Source of the DNA: Chitinophaga barathri
Lineage (GTDB): Bacteria; Bacteroidota; Bacteroidia; Chitinophagales; Chitinophagaceae
Length of the DNA stretch: 64,000 nt
Direction: 5' to 3'
Assembly (NCBI RefSeq): GCF_003807585.1
Contig: NZ_RMBX01000003.1
Coordinates: 558,001-622,000 of the forward strand
The number at the start of each line of letters is the position of its first letter. The stretch's first letter is position 1. Under the pieces are notes generated by a model. That model was not told the origin of the DNA, searched no databases, and was given only the letters and a program-made list of their open reading frames with translations. Below, piece after piece: positions 35,485 to 45,343 of the stretch. A program made the position numbers and the translations under genes.

Positions 35485-36504
35485 ATGAAAGCATACCAGA
35501 CTTTAATCACCATTTGCCTCCTGCTCAGCGCAGGCTGCATTAAAATGGAAGACGACGCGCCCGTTAAGGTGGAACGCCAGCTGGGAGTGATCCTGCAAAA
35601 CAACTACGCCTTCAGCATGTTCTACAGCGCCCTGCAACGCACCGGGCTGGACACAGTGACCACTTCGCAGGAACAATACACGCTACTGGCCCCGGACAAT
35701 GACGCCTTTATCCTTTCCGGCATAGATGAGGACAGCCTGCGGCGTATGAGCGATGCGGCGCTGAAACAGCTCATCGGTTATCACATCATCAAAGGGAACT
35801 ACCCTTTTTCAAGCCTGCCGCAGACCATCGACTTTCCTTTCACTTCACTTGAGGGTACCGTACTATATGCCTCCGTACCCATGGCACCCAATTCCTGGGA
35901 ACCGTCAAGGATCCATTTCAACGGCCTCAATGTAAAAAAACTGGACATCATGGCGGCCAATGGCGTGATACACGCCATGGAGAGAGTGTTGCGCTACCCC
36001 GCTCCCACCGTAAAACAATGGCTGGAAAATGCGCCCCGGTACAGCCGCTTCGCCGCCTCGCTGAGAAAGTTCGGCCTGCTGGACACCCTTGCCGGTACCG
36101 GTCCCTTCGTGGTGCTGGCGCTGCCCAACGAAGTGTTTGACCGCTATGGCATTGACGATGCCATGCTCGAAACAATCGACACCACCACTTATAAAAAACT
36201 GCTGTTCAACAACTACACGCTCAGCCCGAGAAGGTTCTTCTGGTCCGACCTCGGTGACGCACCCATTTCCCAATATGGTGCGGGCGTGATGCCCCCGGTG
36301 TTCCTGCAACCCGACGCTGTGCTGGAATACACATTCGAAGGGTTCAGGGTATTCCCCTACAATTTCAAGGAACTGCAACAGCTTGGCTGGTGGGAATATG
36401 GGGAGCCGGTAAAAGACAGCGACACGGACTATCCCGCGCTGAACGGCGTGGTGCACGGCGTTAGCGGCGTACTCGTTTATCCTGACAGTGCAAGAATAAA
36501 TTAA
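35485..36504 (+). CDS. Fasciclin (FAS1) lipoprotein 1
   Basis: The 339-residue lipoprotein has the signal MKAYQTLITICLLLSAGC and two FAS1 domains. The first (about 30-172) shows FSMFYSALQRTGLD, YTLLAPDNDAFI, LIGYHIIKGNYP and NGVIHAMERVLRYP. The second (about 175-335) shows FAASLRKFGLLDTLAGTG, VVLALPNEVF and NGVVHGVSGVLVYP. FAS1 domains mediate cell adhesion or bind glycans and lipids at surfaces. It is the first of four such genes in tight tandem. Confidence 0.93.
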   Translation: MKAYQTLITICLLLSAGCIKMEDDAPVKVERQLGVILQNNYAFSMFYSALQRTGLDTVTTSQEQYTLLAPDNDAFILSGIDEDSLRRMSDAALKQLIGYHIIKGNYPFSSLPQTIDFPFTSLEGTVLYASVPMAPNSWEPSRIHFNGLNVKKLDIMAANGVIHAMERVLRYPAPTVKQWLENAPRYSRFAASLRKFGLLDTLAGTGPFVVLALPNEVFDRYGIDDAMLETIDTTTYKKLLFNNYTLSPRRFFWSDLGDAPISQYGAGVMPPVFLQPDAVLEYTFEGFRVFPYNFKELQQLGWWEYGEPVKDSDTDYPALNGVVHGVSGVLVYPDSARIN

Positions 36505-36509
36505 AACTT

Positions 36510-37736
36510 ATGAGAACAATATCTTTTATCATACTGATGACGGGCCTGCTGGGCGCAGCATCCTGCCTGAAGCCTTCCGATTCGGACATGCAGGTATCCC
36601 TTCCCATACCCCACTCCGGCACGGACATACACGAAGTGCTGGCACAGCAGCCGGGGCTGGCGTTGTACAACCAGGCTTATACACGGCTGGGCATAGACAA
36701 GGAAATGGACCACAATAAGGGTTATACGATCTTTGCCGTGAAAGACGCGGGCATGATAGCCGCGGGGCTTACCGCCGAAAAGATCAGCAGCCTGCCACTG
36801 GATTCGCTGGCCAAACTGATCCGGTATCACAATCTGTCCGGCGCGCTGGATGACAATGCGATCCTCAGTGCCGCGTTCACCCTCATTACGTCCACACTCC
36901 GGCAGGACACCGTTCCCTACCGAGACCACTACGAGCAGCTCGTGCTGCCGCGGCTGTACATTTCGGGCAATGACAAACTTTACCTGAACGATTATCCTGT
37001 ATCCGCGCTGCCTTCCGCCATCAAAGCGGCGAACGGATACATCTACGCAGTAGACAGCCTCGTGCAGCCGCCGGCGGCGCGTACGGTACTGGAGATCGTG
37101 GACGAAGACCCTGAACTGAGCCTGTACCGCTTCGCGCTCAACCTGCGGGACAGCCTCTTCCGCGATCCGGTAGAGGCATGGGGCTATTTTGATGATCTCA
37201 CCTGCTCCGACACCTTTTTCTTCGCCACCGCCTTCAATCAATATGGCCAGGCGATGACACATAAGCCCACCGTCCTTGCGCCTACCAATGACGCATTCCG
37301 TGCCGCGGGGCTGCATACGGAAGAAGACATCCGCAACTTCGCGCTCAGCGTGCCCATGGAAGTATATATTGACTACAACACCTACATGATGTACATCAAT
37401 TATTCACCCCTGGATTCCATCCTGAAGCGGCACATTATATACAACGAAGAACTGATCAACCAGGCGAGGCTCCCGCTGCTGTACTACGACCTGGCGAAAC
37501 CCGCTTTCAGCAGCAGCGCTTTAAACGTCTATAAGCGGGGCATCAGCTTCTTTGGCCCGCTGTCCTACAAAAAGGAAACCTACAAATTGCAATTTTCCGT
37601 TTCAAACGGCGACCTGAAGGTGCGGTACAACCCAGGCCCCGGTGGAGTGGCCAACATCATCCGCCAGCCCGGCAACAAAGGCATCGGGATAAACGGGGCG
37701 GTGTACAAAACGGATCAACTTTTTAAACCGCAATAA
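36510..37736 (+). CDS. Fasciclin (FAS1) lipoprotein 2
   Basis: The 408-residue lipoprotein has a lipobox (LGAASC) after MRTISFIILMTGL. FAS1 domain 1 lies at about 30-190 (IHEVLAQQPGLALYNQAYTR, YTIFAVKDAGMIAAG, NGYIYAVDSLVQPP). FAS1 domain 2 at about 190-400 has a long insertion (DPVEAWGYFDDLTCSDTFFF) before PTVLAPTNDAFRAAG and a later KRHIIYNEELI. It begins 5 bp after the previous gene. The insertion could make this the ligand-specific member of the array. Confidence 0.92.
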   Translation: MRTISFIILMTGLLGAASCLKPSDSDMQVSLPIPHSGTDIHEVLAQQPGLALYNQAYTRLGIDKEMDHNKGYTIFAVKDAGMIAAGLTAEKISSLPLDSLAKLIRYHNLSGALDDNAILSAAFTLITSTLRQDTVPYRDHYEQLVLPRLYISGNDKLYLNDYPVSALPSAIKAANGYIYAVDSLVQPPAARTVLEIVDEDPELSLYRFALNLRDSLFRDPVEAWGYFDDLTCSDTFFFATAFNQYGQAMTHKPTVLAPTNDAFRAAGLHTEEDIRNFALSVPMEVYIDYNTYMMYINYSPLDSILKRHIIYNEELINQARLPLLYYDLAKPAFSSSALNVYKRGISFFGPLSYKKETYKLQFSVSNGDLKVRYNPGPGGVANIIRQPGNKGIGINGAVYKTDQLFKPQ

Positions 37737-37746
37737 ACTCAACAGG

Positions 37747-38769
37747 ATGAAGATCAGATCAACACTGCTGTACTTCGCAGGCATCTGCCTGCTGGCCTGC
37801 GGCTGCAATAAAGATAAAAACGGCAAAACCGCGCCGGACCCTTCCTATACCAGCCGCATACCCTTTGTGCTGCAGGACAATTTCACTTTCGATGTATTAT
37901 GGGCTGCTTTGAACTATGCGGACATGCAGGACTCCCTTTTGCAGGAAGGCCCTTATACCCTGCTGGCGGCGCATAACGATGCTTTCGCGCTGTTTAATCA
38001 AACATCCAACGATCCCGCCCGCTTCACTTATTTCATAACCTATAACAAGGCCAGGCAGCTGATGCAATACAGCATCCTTTCCGGCATATTGTCCACAAAG
38101 GCGATGCCCCTGCAGGAAAACAAAGCCTATCTCACCCACCTCGGCACAAATGTGTACATCAGCAAATACCTGCAAAACGGCGATACGATTGTAACCATGA
38201 ACGGAATCCGCCTGAAGAGCCTGGACAATCCTGCCTCTAACGGACTGATACAGGTATTGTCCGAACTGCCGAACGTGGAGAATTTCCCTTCGCTGGTCAC
38301 GGCCGTGCGGAGCGACACCTCACTCTCCCTTTTTTCAGCCGCTATGAAACACAGCGGGCTGACGGATTCGCTGGACGGTGCAAAAGACGCGTACACCCTG
38401 CTGCCGCCAATCAACAGGGCATGTATGTCTTCAGGCACTGTACTGGCTTCCATGGAACGCATATCGCAGTCAACGCCCGAAGAACTGAAAACGCTGCTGC
38501 GGTATCATATCATCAAAGGGCGGTATTTCACCAGCGATCTTTTCCGCGCGGTAGCGGCCGACCCTTCCGGCATCACGATGCAGGACGGCGGCAAGGTCGG
38601 GATCGGCGGCAGCCCCACCGGGTTCAACAGCATCCGGTTCACCGGCACGGGCAACGATGGTATGGCCGCGGGTATACCGCCTTTCCCGTATCAGCGTTTC
38701 GATCTCAACTCCAACATACCCGCCGGCAACGGCGTGATGCATAAAATAGACCGGGTATTGATCCCCTGA
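37747..38769 (+). CDS. Fasciclin (FAS1) lipoprotein 3
   Basis: The 340-residue lipoprotein has the signal MKIRSTLLYFAGICLLACGC with the lipid-modified Cys at about 18-20. Domain 1 (about 35-175): FDVLWAALNYADMQDSLLQ, YTLLAAHNDAFALFN, NGLIQVLSELP. Domain 2 (about 180-338): LSLFSAAMKHSGLTDSLD, YTLLPPINRA, LLRYHIIKGRYFTSDLF, NGVMHKIDRVLIP. The gap to the previous gene is 10 bp. The domains are more like those of the other array members than identical, so the duplications are old. Confidence 0.93.
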   Translation: MKIRSTLLYFAGICLLACGCNKDKNGKTAPDPSYTSRIPFVLQDNFTFDVLWAALNYADMQDSLLQEGPYTLLAAHNDAFALFNQTSNDPARFTYFITYNKARQLMQYSILSGILSTKAMPLQENKAYLTHLGTNVYISKYLQNGDTIVTMNGIRLKSLDNPASNGLIQVLSELPNVENFPSLVTAVRSDTSLSLFSAAMKHSGLTDSLDGAKDAYTLLPPINRACMSSGTVLASMERISQSTPEELKTLLRYHIIKGRYFTSDLFRAVAADPSGITMQDGGKVGIGGSPTGFNSIRFTGTGNDGMAAGIPPFPYQRFDLNSNIPAGNGVMHKIDRVLIP

Positions 38770-38789
38770 CCCATTTAAAAAGATCAGAC

Positions 38790-39788
38790 ATGACTATATA
38801 CAAACATACACTGATGCTGTGCCTGCTGCTTTTCTGCGCAGCCGCCTGCACCCGTAAAACGGAATTGCTCTCCAACAGGCCGCAACCCGTTATGCAGGAT
38901 TACCTTGCCACACAGCCCGAACTTTCGCTGTTTGGCAAGGCGCTGAAAAAGGCCGGTCTTGACAAAGACATCCGGCTGCAATCCGGCGGACCTTTCACCT
39001 TTTTTGTACCGGTAGACAGCGCCATGATCCGTGCCGGCTTTACCGAACAGGTTATCAATAATTACGACGCGGACAAACTGGCGAAAATCCTCCGGTACCA
39101 CATCCTCAACGGAAGGCTGAGTTCTACCACGCTGGTAGGCAATTACACACAGGATGCCTTTTCACTGGAACCCGGCCGCCTGCCCAAAGTGAGCCGCAAC
39201 TTCCACGGCATATTCCTGAACGGCATCACCGTGACCACACCAAACGTGGAACTGGGAGACGGTGTACTGCATAAGATGAACGGCATATCCCTTTTACCCG
39301 GCCTGGATGCGTACGACCTGTTACAACAACATCCCGACCTCACCTTCATGGCATATTTCGTGCGCCACACGGACGGCTGGGAAGAACGGCTGCGGGAGCC
39401 TGATACCCTCCGGTGGAAAGGCAACGGTCTTGAGCGCGGCTTCACTTTCCTGGCGCCGACAGACGAGGCATTCAGGGAAGAAGGTTACAATACCCCGGAA
39501 GAACTGATGCAGGAAGATCCTGTATATGTGCGCAATCTGCTGGGCTTCTACCTGATAGGCGGCCGCTGGTTCATATCGGACTGGCTGGACGGCGTGGAAT
39601 TATCAGGTTACCGGCGCCCGGCGCTCTATGCGCTAAGCACCAATCCCATGGGGTATTTTATACAGGCAGGCGGTCTCACCTTCAAGACGCATTACAACCT
39701 GAATGTGCCGCGCATCATCCACAGCGACATCATGGCGGACAACGGCGTACTGCATATCGTAGATAAAGTGATTAAAGCAGGTATCTGA
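38790..39788 (+). CDS. Fasciclin (FAS1) lipoprotein 4
   Basis: The 332-residue lipoprotein has a lipobox (CAAAC) after MTIYKHTLMLCLLLF. Domain 1 (about 35-165): LSLFGKALKKAGLDKDIRLQ, TFFVPVDSAMIRAGF, RYHILNGRLSSTTL, GVLHKMNGISLLP. Domain 2 (about 170-330): FMAYFVRHTDGWEERL, FTFLAPTDEAFREEG, NGVLHIVDKVIKAGI. It ends just upstream of a TonB receptor and lies 20 bp after the third member. Confidence 0.93.
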   Translation: MTIYKHTLMLCLLLFCAAACTRKTELLSNRPQPVMQDYLATQPELSLFGKALKKAGLDKDIRLQSGGPFTFFVPVDSAMIRAGFTEQVINNYDADKLAKILRYHILNGRLSSTTLVGNYTQDAFSLEPGRLPKVSRNFHGIFLNGITVTTPNVELGDGVLHKMNGISLLPGLDAYDLLQQHPDLTFMAYFVRHTDGWEERLREPDTLRWKGNGLERGFTFLAPTDEAFREEGYNTPEELMQEDPVYVRNLLGFYLIGGRWFISDWLDGVELSGYRRPALYALSTNPMGYFIQAGGLTFKTHYNLNVPRIIHSDIMADNGVLHIVDKVIKAGI

Positions 39789-39823
39789 GCAATATGATTA
39801 CTGGAACGACAAACACAATACCG

Positions 39824-42800
39824 ATGAAAAAATATTTACTGATCATCATCCTCTGCCTTACCGCCTGGCTACAGGGCGCTGCCCAGGAAACCAGCGGCGG
39901 CCTGCAGGGAAGGGTGTTCAACACCAACGGCGAAGCCCTGCCCGGCGCCTCTATAACGGCCACGCACATACCGTCCGGCACGCGTTACGCCATGGTCACT
40001 TTTAATGACGGGCGTTTCCTCTTCACCGGCATGCGCATCGGCGGGCCTTATGTGGTAGAGATCGCATTTATAGGCATGAAAAAAGAAACCAGGAACATCC
40101 CGAAGATCGCATTGGGAGAACCGCTGGTACTGGAAGTGCATTTACAGGACGATGCCTCCGCGCTGAAAGAACTGGTGGTAAAAGGCAGCCGCAAACCTAC
40201 CGCCAACACTTACGGCGCAGGCATGAGCATCCGCCAGCAGCAGATACAGAACGTGCCTACCGTCAACCGCAGCTTGACCGACATCACGCGCCTGGTACCA
40301 CAAGGCTCGAAGGATAACAGTTTTGGCGGGGCCAACTTCCGTTACAACAACGTAACGATAGACGGCGCCATCAACAACGACGCCATCGGATTCAGCCCCA
40401 GCACCGGCGGGCAGACGGGCACCTCTAACATGCCCGGCAGCAGCACGCGTACCAACCCCATTTCCCTTGATGCGATCGAGGACATGCAGGTATACCTGGC
40501 GCCCTACGATGTGAAGATCGGTAACTTCACCGGCGGCAGCATCAACGCCGTAACCCGCTCCGGCACAAACGAAGTACACGGTTCCATTTACGCCTATGGC
40601 CGCAACGCCGCACTGGTTGGCCCGGACAGAACGGGGAACGAACTGGATAAAAAAATGCCGTCCTCCTTTCACGACCTGCAAACGGGTTTCAGGCTGGGCC
40701 TGCCGCTCATCAAAAACAAACTGTTCTTCTTCACGAACCTCGAAATCACATCCAGGGAAGATGCGATACAGCTGGTGGCGGGCAGCAATGCTTCAAAAGG
40801 CGTATTGTCCAGAACGGACGCCACCGCCATCCGTGAGCATAGCATCAGCAAATATAATTTTGACCCGGGCACAGACGGCCTGTTCAACGCCTCTTCCGGC
40901 TCGCGCAAATTCTTCAACCGAATAGACTGGAACATCAACGCCAACAATCAACTGGTACTGCGCAACAACACCATCCTGTCCGATGCCGTACACATGGACC
41001 GCGACCAGCTGAGCTTCCGCTTTGGCAGCATTGCGTATAAACAGACGAACAACCAGTCGTCTACCGTAGCGGAACTGAAGACGCGCTTCAGCAACCGCTT
41101 CTCCAACAGCCTGGTGCTGGGGTATACGAACATTCACGATTACCGCACCCCCGAAACCGATCCCGCTTTCCCACAGGTGCAGATCGTAGGCAGAACGCCC
41201 GGCTCCACTATCTTTTTCGGTACGGACCGTGAAGCCTCCGTATTCAATCTGAAACAACGCACCTTCGAGTTCACGGATAACGTGACCCTGAGCACAGGCA
41301 AACACACGCTCACCATCGGCACCCACAACGAGTTTTACGGCATCGATTACGGCTTTGTGAACGGCTGGAACGGCAGGGTGACCTACCAGAGCATCGAAGA
41401 CTACCTGGCCAACAAACCCCAGCGCGTGCAGGGCAATTTCCATTACTACAACAACAACCGCGATTACCTGCTGGCAAACCCTTCCGCGAAGTTCAACATC
41501 AGTTTTCTCAGCCTCTATATCCAGGATGAGATCCGCATATCAGACCGTTTCCGCGTAACCCCCGGCCTTCGCGCGGACTATACACTGCTGCCCGATAAGC
41601 AGACGTTGAGCGAACGTACCAAAAACGCCATCGGCGACCCCGATTTCGGGAATACCTATACCTATACCCCACTCAGCAAGATCCTGAACAATTATCTTGA
41701 AAAGCCGCTGATGAGCCCCCGCATCGGCTTCCGCGCGGAACTCACGGAAGACCGTTCCCTTGTGCTCCGCGGCGGGGCAGGCATCTTTACCGGCAGGATA
41801 CCCCTGGCGTGGCTGGGTTACGCCTTCTACAACGACGGCAATTCTTACGGCACCATAGACATGCGCACGGACGGCAGCCCTCCCAGCCCCTTCAGGCCCG
41901 GCACCGATCCTTTATTGCCTTCGCCCGGCAACCCTTACCAGGGTATTGCGGGTTTTGCATATGAACAGGGGAAAGTGGTGAACGACCGCAACGCGGGCAC
42001 CACACAGATAGATGTGATCGATAACGAGTTCGTAATGCCCAGCGTGCTGCGCGGCAGCCTGGCGGTGGACTATACGGACAAACACGGATTCAAATACACG
42101 CTGGAAGGCATGTATACCAAAACGATCAAAGACGTGATGTTCCGCCAGGTGAACCTGAAAGACATTCCCGTATATTATGCCTACGACACCGCATCCGGCC
42201 TGCGCAGGCAGCCCATCTTCTCCGGCAGCGTGGATCCGCGGCTGGCGAACGCTTACGAGCTGAGCAATACCGGCAAAGGTTACCGTTACAGCATCACCGG
42301 CCAGGTCAGCAACCAGTTTGAAAACGGGGTCAGCTTTTCCGCCGCATACACCTACGGCATGTCCAAAGACATCTCCAACGGCATCCGCAACTCCATGGAA
42401 TCCAACTGGCAGCTGAACCAGGCGCTGAACCCGAATGACCCGCAGCTGGCCTATTCCAACTTTGACATCAGGCACCGCATTGTAGCCACGCTGTCTTACA
42501 ACAAAAAATGGAATGGCCGCTTTACCAGTCATTTTTCACTGTTGATCACCGCGCAGAGCGGCAGCCCGTATACGTATGGTTTTGTCAACTTCACGCCGCA
42601 GAATACGCCGCAGCAGGTAGGCCTGGCCTATATACCGGCACAGGGGGAATCTATCCGGTTCTTTGCGCCTATACTGGCTGAAGACAACCAGACCGTACTG
42701 GTCACCCCGCAGGAACAGGCCGCGGCATTCGACCGGTTTATTGAGGGCGATAAATACCTCCGCACCAGGAGAGGGAATTTCACAGAAAGGAACACAGGCA

Positions 42801-43126
42801 GAACTCCCTGGAACAATAACGCAGACTTTCATTTTGCGCAGGACTTCCATTTTGGCCACAAACGCGAAGGCGCGAGAGAACATACTTTAACCTTCTCGCT
42901 GGACATTATCAATGTCACCAACCTGTTGTCAAAAAGCTGGGGGATCGTATACTTCGCGCCCAATACCTACAACTCTACCGCAAGCGTCGGACTGCAGCCG
43001 TATATACCTTCCAGGACTTCAGGCGGCTACCCGCTGTACCAGTTCGTGGAGCCCGGCAAGCCATATTCCGTGGACCCTGTGGGCTCGCGCTGGCAGATGC
43101 AGACGGGGCTGAGGTATTCCTTTTAA
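39824..43126 (+). CDS. Oar-like TonB-dependent receptor
   Basis: The ATG at 39824 gives a signal peptide (MKKYLLIIILCLTAWLQGAAQ); an in-frame ATG at 39794 would add ten residues. The 1100-residue receptor has a carboxypeptidase-regulatory-like domain (GGLQGRVFNTNGEALPGASI), a plug with the Oar-type signature (NRSLTDITRLVPQGSKDNSF, RYNNVTIDGAINNDAIGFSP, GSINAVTRSGTNEVHGS) and a barrel with a final aromatic residue (TGLRYSF). It closes the fasciclin operon. Oar-like proteins export or import proteins or peptides; its placement suggests work with the FAS1 lipoproteins. A strong terminator follows. Confidence 0.94.
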   Translation: MKKYLLIIILCLTAWLQGAAQETSGGLQGRVFNTNGEALPGASITATHIPSGTRYAMVTFNDGRFLFTGMRIGGPYVVEIAFIGMKKETRNIPKIALGEPLVLEVHLQDDASALKELVVKGSRKPTANTYGAGMSIRQQQIQNVPTVNRSLTDITRLVPQGSKDNSFGGANFRYNNVTIDGAINNDAIGFSPSTGGQTGTSNMPGSSTRTNPISLDAIEDMQVYLAPYDVKIGNFTGGSINAVTRSGTNEVHGSIYAYGRNAALVGPDRTGNELDKKMPSSFHDLQTGFRLGLPLIKNKLFFFTNLEITSREDAIQLVAGSNASKGVLSRTDATAIREHSISKYNFDPGTDGLFNASSGSRKFFNRIDWNINANNQLVLRNNTILSDAVHMDRDQLSFRFGSIAYKQTNNQSSTVAELKTRFSNRFSNSLVLGYTNIHDYRTPETDPAFPQVQIVGRTPGSTIFFGTDREASVFNLKQRTFEFTDNVTLSTGKHTLTIGTHNEFYGIDYGFVNGWNGRVTYQSIEDYLANKPQRVQGNFHYYNNNRDYLLANPSAKFNISFLSLYIQDEIRISDRFRVTPGLRADYTLLPDKQTLSERTKNAIGDPDFGNTYTYTPLSKILNNYLEKPLMSPRIGFRAELTEDRSLVLRGGAGIFTGRIPLAWLGYAFYNDGNSYGTIDMRTDGSPPSPFRPGTDPLLPSPGNPYQGIAGFAYEQGKVVNDRNAGTTQIDVIDNEFVMPSVLRGSLAVDYTDKHGFKYTLEGMYTKTIKDVMFRQVNLKDIPVYYAYDTASGLRRQPIFSGSVDPRLANAYELSNTGKGYRYSITGQVSNQFENGVSFSAAYTYGMSKDISNGIRNSMESNWQLNQALNPNDPQLAYSNFDIRHRIVATLSYNKKWNGRFTSHFSLLITAQSGSPYTYGFVNFTPQNTPQQVGLAYIPAQGESIRFFAPILAEDNQTVLVTPQEQAAAFDRFIEGDKYLRTRRGNFTERNTGRTPWNNNADFHFAQDFHFGHKREGAREHTLTFSLDIINVTNLLSKSWGIVYFAPNTYNSTASVGLQPYIPSRTSGGYPLYQFVEPGKPYSVDPVGSRWQMQTGLRYSF

Positions 43127-43156
43127 CCACCTCGCATAATTCATATTGTTTGATTG

Positions 43157-43186
43157 CTGGCTGCTTTTTAGCAGCCAGTTTTTTTT
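43157..43186 (+). terminator. Rho-independent terminator of the fasciclin locus
   Basis: CTGGCTGCT and AGCAGCCAG form a perfect 9-bp stem with a TTTT loop, followed by eight T. It lies 30 bp after the stop of the Oar-like receptor. Confidence 0.93.
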
Positions 43187-43352
43187 ACAGGTAAAGCCCC
43201 CGGGTTGTCTATCCAGTTGCTCCTGGTCATGTTTTTATTTAAGGACGCGGGTACTGAGATAAAGTTGCAGCCACCCGCCTTACCTTGATGCCCGGAGTTG
43301 ACCCCTATACGGAAATGCGTTCTTTCACTTCTACATAAAACCTCATGCTATC

Positions 43353-45185
43353 ATGAAAACATTTACCCTGTTTATTCCCTTGTTGCTTTGCTATGCCCTT
43401 GCAGCGGCACAACCTGCCGGTTACGTGCCCGGCACGCAGGTCTGCTGGACCTTCAACGGCCGCGCGCACGGTTACTTCAAAGCCGCGGGCAACGGTGAGC
43501 GCCACATTCTCATTTCGTTCACCGGCGTTGGTGAAACCGGCTGCGCCAACTACGATTCACAATCGCCGCAGAAATTCCTGAAAGACAATGGCCTGAACTG
43601 GGACGGGCGCACTGTGCGCACCCCCGGCGACACCATTATATGGGAGATATATACCGTTCCCAATACATCGAACATGTGGATGGGCGCCTATATATCCGAC
43701 ATCAATTATCTTTTCAACCACATCGCACCGATTGACACCAGCGAACACTGGCGTTTTCATGTGGAAGGGCTGAGCTTTGGCGTAGGGCGGCTCTGGGCGT
43801 TCCTGGGCAACTCGCAGGGAGATTACAACCCATACCGGGGCATATTCTCCACCACCATCAGCATAGCAGGCACACAACAAGACCCCGCGCTTATCGCCTC
43901 CGCATCCGGCAATACGCGCAACTGGGTATGGGTGGGCAGCCAGGATACGGGGATCACACGCCCGAGTTATTCCCACAACATCTACTACGCCATTACCGGC
44001 CCGAAACATTTTACCTACCAGGTGGGCGGCCGTCATGACGGGAGTACCTGGGACAGCTGCCTTTCCCTGAAAAACACGGATACCATGACCAACCGATGGT
44101 TGTGGATGGTAAGGAAGCCCGATACGTTAACAGAACCGCCCATTGAGCTACCCTGTCCTATTTCCGGCGGCCCGGCCAATTACGTGGCGGGCACGCAGGT
44201 GAACTGGCAGTTCAACAACCGCTCACATGGTTACTTCCGGGCGGCGGGATGCGGGGAAAGGCATGTGCTGATCGCGTTCACGCATGATACCTCCGTGGAC
44301 AGCACCAATTACCAGCTCAACTCGCCCGCCAAAATATTGCAGGATGCCGGCATTAACTGGGACGGGCGTTCCGTACGGGCGCCTGGCGATACGATCGTTT
44401 GGGAAGTGGTCACGATACCGTACAATTCCGGGTTCTATCTTCCCGGCTATGCCAATGATATCACTTATATCCTGCAGCATATAGAACCGCTGGATACGGC
44501 CAATCACGACCGCTATCACATTGCCGGCATAGGCCATGGTGCCAGCAGGATGTGGGCTTATCTCATCAATACGCAGAACCACAACAGCCCTTACCGGCAT
44601 ATATTCTCCACCACGCTCACCGTATCTACCACCTGGAGCAGCAACTATGCGCCCGTAACCGCATACAGCGCCGGCAGGCGGCACTGGGTATGGCATGGCG
44701 CCAGCGACACCAATCCTACTACGCCGCCGTGGGCTTCCACCGATTATTATAATGCACTCAGCGGCGATAAGCGGCTGACCATGCAGACCGGCGGAACCTT
44801 CGGCGCCAGTACCTGGGACAGTTGTTTCAGCATTGCCGGTACAGACAGCAGCAACAACCGTTGGCTGTGGATGGCCACGCCTCCCGCTTCGCCTTTCCTG
44901 CGTACCGCTGCCCCCATACCGCCTGTGCTGAAATCGCAGAAACCGGAAAGTCTCCGGCTGTATCCGAACCCCTCCCGCGGCATCTCCCGCCTGAGCTGGA
45001 ACGGCAAACCCGGAACGGCCTACCGCATCAGCGTATCCGACATCAGCGGCAGGATCCGCAAAACAGAAACAGGCATACGCGGAAGCACACACGTACTGGA
45101 TATCTCCAACCTCGACAAAGGCCTTTATATCGTACAGGTAGAAGGCGGCGGGGAAAAATTTGTGTTGAAACTGATCAGGGAATAA
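43353..45185 (+). CDS. T9SS-secreted protein with duplicated hydrolase-like domain
   Basis: The 610-residue product has a signal peptide (MKTFTLFIPLLLCYALAAAQ), two homologous domains of about 220 residues (22-245 and 275-505) and a type IX secretion C-terminal domain (525-610: LRLYPNPSRG, VSDISGRIRKTE, KGLYIVQVEGGGEKFVLKLI). Each domain has a GTQVxWxFNxRxHGYFxAAGxGERH segment, NWDGRxVRxPGDTIxWE and a turn where an alpha/beta hydrolase would have its nucleophile elbow: GLSFGVGRLW near 140 and GIGHGASRMW near 391. The classical GxSxG is thus altered in both. It is secreted to or through the cell surface. Function is unknown; carbohydrate or lipid binding or an unusual esterase is possible. Confidence 0.88.
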   Translation: MKTFTLFIPLLLCYALAAAQPAGYVPGTQVCWTFNGRAHGYFKAAGNGERHILISFTGVGETGCANYDSQSPQKFLKDNGLNWDGRTVRTPGDTIIWEIYTVPNTSNMWMGAYISDINYLFNHIAPIDTSEHWRFHVEGLSFGVGRLWAFLGNSQGDYNPYRGIFSTTISIAGTQQDPALIASASGNTRNWVWVGSQDTGITRPSYSHNIYYAITGPKHFTYQVGGRHDGSTWDSCLSLKNTDTMTNRWLWMVRKPDTLTEPPIELPCPISGGPANYVAGTQVNWQFNNRSHGYFRAAGCGERHVLIAFTHDTSVDSTNYQLNSPAKILQDAGINWDGRSVRAPGDTIVWEVVTIPYNSGFYLPGYANDITYILQHIEPLDTANHDRYHIAGIGHGASRMWAYLINTQNHNSPYRHIFSTTLTVSTTWSSNYAPVTAYSAGRRHWVWHGASDTNPTTPPWASTDYYNALSGDKRLTMQTGGTFGASTWDSCFSIAGTDSSNNRWLWMATPPASPFLRTAAPIPPVLKSQKPESLRLYPNPSRGISRLSWNGKPGTAYRISVSDISGRIRKTETGIRGSTHVLDISNLDKGLYIVQVEGGGEKFVLKLIRE

Positions 45186-45213
45186 CGCATGACGATGCCG
45201 TCTCCCGATAAAG

Positions 45214-45239
45214 AGCTGCCCGCGAGGGCGGCTTTTTTT
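45214..45239 (+). terminator. Rho-independent terminator
   Basis: AGCTGCCC and GGGCGGCT pair over 8 bp with one G-T pair and a GCGA tetraloop, followed by seven T. It ends the T9SS cargo transcript. Confidence 0.9.
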
Positions 45240-45343
45240 CATGGAAGCCGTTCCTCCACGCCGGTATGGAATGAGGCTTTGCCACGGCTGTTACTTTCAG
45301 GCGTGTTTTTTGCGATCGCATTGAAGATCATTTAACCGGAACC

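Noticed and set aside
44223..45242. 339-codon minus-strand frame
   Set aside because: It is antisense to the second domain and sorting signal of the T9SS cargo protein, which shows clear internal homology in the plus frame.
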